Source: Candidatus Zixiibacteriota bacterium
GTDB taxonomy: Bacteria; Zixibacteria; MSB-5A5; GN15; JACZUZ01
Assembly: GCA_022563625.1 (NCBI GenBank)
Contig: JADFNA010000068.1
Span: 1-7,511, forward strand
DNA length: 7,511 bases
Direction: 5' to 3'
Of the stretch, positions 5,680 through 7,511 are shown in pieces. How positions within the stretch are numbered: position 1 is the first letter of the stretch; each line of letters starts with the position of its first letter. The notes under the pieces were generated by a model. The model ran no database searches. It was not told the origin of the DNA and saw nothing but the letters and a program-made list of their open reading frames with translations. Position numbers and translations under genes: made by a program.

Positions 5680-6984
5680 ATGACATCAAGTCACATCAAA
5701 TGGCATCAAATGACATCAAAAACTGATATCAAGGCGCGGTTGAGGCGCTCTTTTAGACAAACGCGCCTGATGGCCGGCGCGAACAAGTCTGGCCCGAAGG
5801 CATTGAAATCTGACCATTCACTACGGACCGCTGGACCGTCTGCGCGCGCACAGAAACTACAGGCGGCTGTAGGCGGTGAGATTGTCGTAGACAGCTCAGG
5901 TGAATATCTGCTTATCAAGACCGCCCATGACGCGAGTTACCGGCACGGAAAGGTTTCGCTCAAAAGCGCTGTCAACGCACGGTATTCTCTCTCACATGTG
6001 ATTACAGGGGCCGATCAGGGATCTCTGGATGCCAGGCGTCTTTTGTTTTACGACACTGAAACGACCGGTTTGAGCGGCGCCGGCGCCCTGGCGTTTCTGG
6101 CCGGAGTTGGATCATTTACGGCGCGCGGATTTGAGACGCGCCAGTATTTGATGCCTGATTTTGCAGACGAGGCCGCAATGCTAGAGGCGTTGCTGGCGGA
6201 ATTTGGCGAGCAGACAGTCATCGTTACCTACAATGGCAAAGCCTTTGATCTTCCGCTAACAACCGACAGGATGATTCTCAATCGTGTGGCCCGCAGTGTC
6301 CCGCATGCCCATCATCTTGATTTGCTGCACACCGTCCGTTCGCTTTTCAAACGACGGATCGGGAGCTGTTCTCTGGGGAATGTCGAGAACGAGATTTTTG
6401 AGTATAGGCGCGAGCATGATATTCCCGGCCACCTGGTCCCCGCTGTGTATTTCGCCTGGGCGCACGAAGATAAAACCGATGACCTGGCTGGTGTGCTCGA
6501 TCACAATCGCCAGGATATTGTATCTCTGGCGCTGCTCCTGTCCGAATTGAGCGGCATACATAACAGCGCCGGCCAGGCGCTCGTTGAGCCGTTGGATGTG
6601 TATTCTTATATGCGGCGTATGGAATCATCGGGTCAGCGAGTGACGGCATGCGCGCTAGGACATGCCAGGCGAAAGGAGCTGGATCAAATCGGGAGCGCTG
6701 AAATTGATTTCCGCCGCTCGATGATTTTCAAACGCGCCGGTGAATTTTCCGCCGCGATATCGCTCTGGGAAACTCTTGAGAGCGCTCCAGGTCAAATCTC
6801 CCAACTGGCCAGGCTGGAACTGGCCAAATGGCATGAGCATAAGAGCAAGGATTTGCCGCGGGCGCTGGCTCTGTCGGATAAAGCTCTGAGTTATTGTCCG
6901 GGTCCCGAGCGGGCAGCCTGGCGCCGGCGCCAGGCGCGCCTGAAAAAACGACTGCGCCAGCGTTTGTTGATCAAGTCCCTCTGA
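5680..6984 (+). CDS. YprB/MrfB-family ribonuclease H-like (DEDD) 3'-5' exonuclease with TPR-like tail
   Basis: The product is 434 aa. The exonuclease core has all three motifs: Exo I 'YDTETTGL' with Asp125 and Glu127, Exo II 'VTYNGKAFDLPL' with Asp190, and Exo III 'DHNRQDIVSLALLL' with His275 and Asp279. Intervening segments (LFYDTETTGL, HHLDLLHTVRSLFKRR, SCSLGNVE) match the YprB family. Residues about 310-434 form a helical tail (CALGHARRKEL, FKRAGEFSAAISLWE, ELAKWHEHKSKDLPRAL) typical of the TPR-like C-terminus of these proteins. In Bacillus subtilis, YprB (MrfB) is a metal-dependent exonuclease acting with the YprA (MrfA) helicase in mitomycin C lesion repair; no helicase gene is visible here. 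A DNA-repair role is inferred by family. ATG 5680 has no clear Shine-Dalgarno and lies at the edge of a 10-bp repeat array; ATG 5710 (424 aa) is a plausible alternative, and ATG 5770 less so. Confidence 0.88.
   Translation: MTSSHIKWHQMTSKTDIKARLRRSFRQTRLMAGANKSGPKALKSDHSLRTAGPSARAQKLQAAVGGEIVVDSSGEYLLIKTAHDASYRHGKVSLKSAVNARYSLSHVITGADQGSLDARRLLFYDTETTGLSGAGALAFLAGVGSFTARGFETRQYLMPDFADEAAMLEALLAEFGEQTVIVTYNGKAFDLPLTTDRMILNRVARSVPHAHHLDLLHTVRSLFKRRIGSCSLGNVENEIFEYRREHDIPGHLVPAVYFAWAHEDKTDDLAGVLDHNRQDIVSLALLLSELSGIHNSAGQALVEPLDVYSYMRRMESSGQRVTACALGHARRKELDQIGSAEIDFRRSMIFKRAGEFSAAISLWETLESAPGQISQLARLELAKWHEHKSKDLPRALALSDKALSYCPGPERAAWRRRQARLKKRLRQRLLIKSL
5681..5720 (+). repeat. Four tandem 10-bp repeats at the exonuclease start
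   Basis: Four abutting units of exactly 10 bp occur: TGACATCAAG, TCACATCAAA, TGGCATCAAA and TGACATCAAA, with the core CATCAA invariant. A fifth, shifted relative (TGATATCAAG) follows at 5724-5733. The period is one helical turn, and the array overlaps the candidate start codons at 5680 and 5710. Because 10 is not a multiple of 3, the repeat is not explained by a protein repeat. Confidence 0.85.
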
Positions 6985-7045
6985 GGGGCCTGCCTGCTAA
7001 TCTTGCCTGCCAATTCATCCGATAGAGAAATAAACACATGAACCG

Positions 7046-7060
7046 CTGCGCGAAGCGCAG
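7046..7060 (+). other. Short GC hairpin after the exonuclease gene
   Basis: CTGCGC-GAA-GCGCAG is a perfect 6-bp stem with a 3-base loop, about 60 bp after the exonuclease stop. No T-tract follows, so an intrinsic terminator is not supported. It could still be an mRNA-end structure or a palindromic binding site. Confidence 0.4.
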
Positions 7061-7096
7061 TAAGGAACAAGGTGAATCGTTTCAAAAGGAAAGTGT

Positions 7097-7126
7097 TTGT
7101 GAAATAAAGTATTTTTGAAATAATAA
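7097..7126 (+). promoter_or_regulatory. Candidate sigma-70-type promoter of the HDOD gene
   Basis: TTGTGA (7097-7102) and TAATAA (7121-7126) are separated by 18 bp. They lie in an AT-rich island that stands out from its surroundings, upstream of the HDOD start at 7176. Each box matches the consensus only partly, so this is a weak call based on position and base composition. Confidence 0.3.
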
Positions 7127-7137
7127 TGTTTCAAAAA
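7112..7137. repeat. AT-rich perfect inverted repeat (possible operator)
   Basis: TTTTTGAAA (7112-7120) and TTTCAAAAA (7129-7137) are perfect 9-bp inverted arms around an 8-base spacer. A third copy of the half-site (TTTCAAAA) lies at 7080-7087. The dyad overlaps the candidate -10 region of the HDOD gene, as a repressor site would. An AT-rich hairpin ending transcription from the exonuclease gene is an alternative. Confidence 0.5.
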
Positions 7138-7175
7138 AATAAACTAGCCGTGTCTCCGGCCGATACTGGAAACAT

Positions 7176-7511
7176 ATGACTACTCCTGATCCCATATCCC
7201 ACGACTCAGCGTTAGAGAGTCTTATTTCATCAAACACCGAGTTGTCTTCGCTGCCGCAGTCCCTGGCGCAGGTAATTGCGCTTTCGCAAAACGAGTATGC
7301 TTCAATTGATGATCTGGCGCATGTGATAGAACGCGATCCGGGCCTCTCTGCGCGTGTGCTGCGCGCCGCCAACAGTCCGCATCTGGGGCAGGCAAGTGAA
7401 ATCACCCGCATACCGCAAGCCGTTCAGGCGCTGGGGTTCAGGTCAGTTTTGAGTTTCGCACTGGCCGCTTCGGTGTATACGCTGACCGGCTCCTTGAAGG
7501 GACGGGTTGAC
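7176..7511 (+). CDS. HDOD-domain signalling protein, N-terminal fragment
   Basis: The frame is open from ATG 7176 to the right edge (112 codons, no stop). After about 25 residues the sequence follows the HDOD domain closely: 'LSSLPQSLAQVIALSQNEYA' (start of the domain), 'SIDDLAHVIERDPGLSARVL', then 'RAANSPHLGQASEITRIPQA' and 'VQALGFRSVLSFALAASV'. The segments I.RDP.L...VLR.ANSP and I..A...LG are diagnostic. HDOD proteins are HD-related but usually lack the full metal-binding HD residues; they act in signalling and regulation, including type IV pilus motility, chemotaxis and stress responses in various bacteria, often fused to GGDEF, HD-GYP or kinase modules. Any second domain lies beyond the window. 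A weak GGAAA (7168-7172) precedes the ATG. The AT-rich dyad upstream suggests its own regulation. Confidence 0.9.
   Translation, partial: MTTPDPISHDSALESLISSNTELSSLPQSLAQVIALSQNEYASIDDLAHVIERDPGLSARVLRAANSPHLGQASEITRIPQAVQALGFRSVLSFALAASVYTLTGSLKGRVD

Noticed and set aside
7038..7118. A 26-codon frame starting MNRCAKRSKEQG before the HDOD gene.
   Set aside because: It lacks a Shine-Dalgarno, runs through the hairpin and into the AT-rich dyad, and resembles nothing known. It is probably chance.

Overview
The window looks like a chromosomal segment of a Gram-negative, probably free-living bacterium with moderate GC (low-to-mid 50s by eye). It carries type IV pilins, sigma-54 (-24/-12) promoters, an NtrC-class activator, secreted repeat proteins and an HDOD signalling protein. 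This combination suits deltaproteobacteria-like lineages or poorly cultured FCB-type candidate phyla (Zixibacteria-like). That placement is an inference from gene style and not from any marker gene. There are no rRNA or tRNA genes, CRISPR arrays or transposases, and all recognisable genes lie on the + strand.

Region 1 (1-1692) is a type IV pilus regulation and pilin block. It opens with the last 67 codons of a sigma-54-dependent response regulator (Fis-type DNA-binding domain, PilR-like by context). Two tandem paralogous type IV pilins follow. Each has a good -24/-12 sigma-54 promoter in front of it (284-299 and 1039-1054), so the regulator at the left edge is the obvious candidate activator. 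A strong rho-independent terminator at 1663-1692 closes the block.

Region 2 (1776-5548) is a probable three-gene operon. It starts with a divergent SAM-methyltransferase-like protein. Next is a large secreted protein whose C-terminal half is about 12 copies of an Asp/Gly/Tyr-rich repeat (D-x-x-G-[DN]-D-x-Y ... QGxG). Last is a secreted HEAT-repeat protein whose ATG overlaps the preceding stop codon (TGATG). The tight coupling of the two exported repeat proteins is the least explained part of the window.

Region 3 (5549-6984) has an intergenic segment ending in four exact-length 10-bp tandem repeats (5681-5720). These overlap the start of a YprB/MrfB-family DEDD exonuclease with a C-terminal TPR-like tail.

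Region 4 (6985-7511) is an AT-rich control region with a perfect 9-bp inverted repeat, followed by the N-terminal 112 codons of an HDOD-domain protein cut by the right edge.

The most informative observations are the two separately promoted sigma-54 pilins, the solenoid/HEAT exported pair, and the 10-bp repeat array at the exonuclease start.
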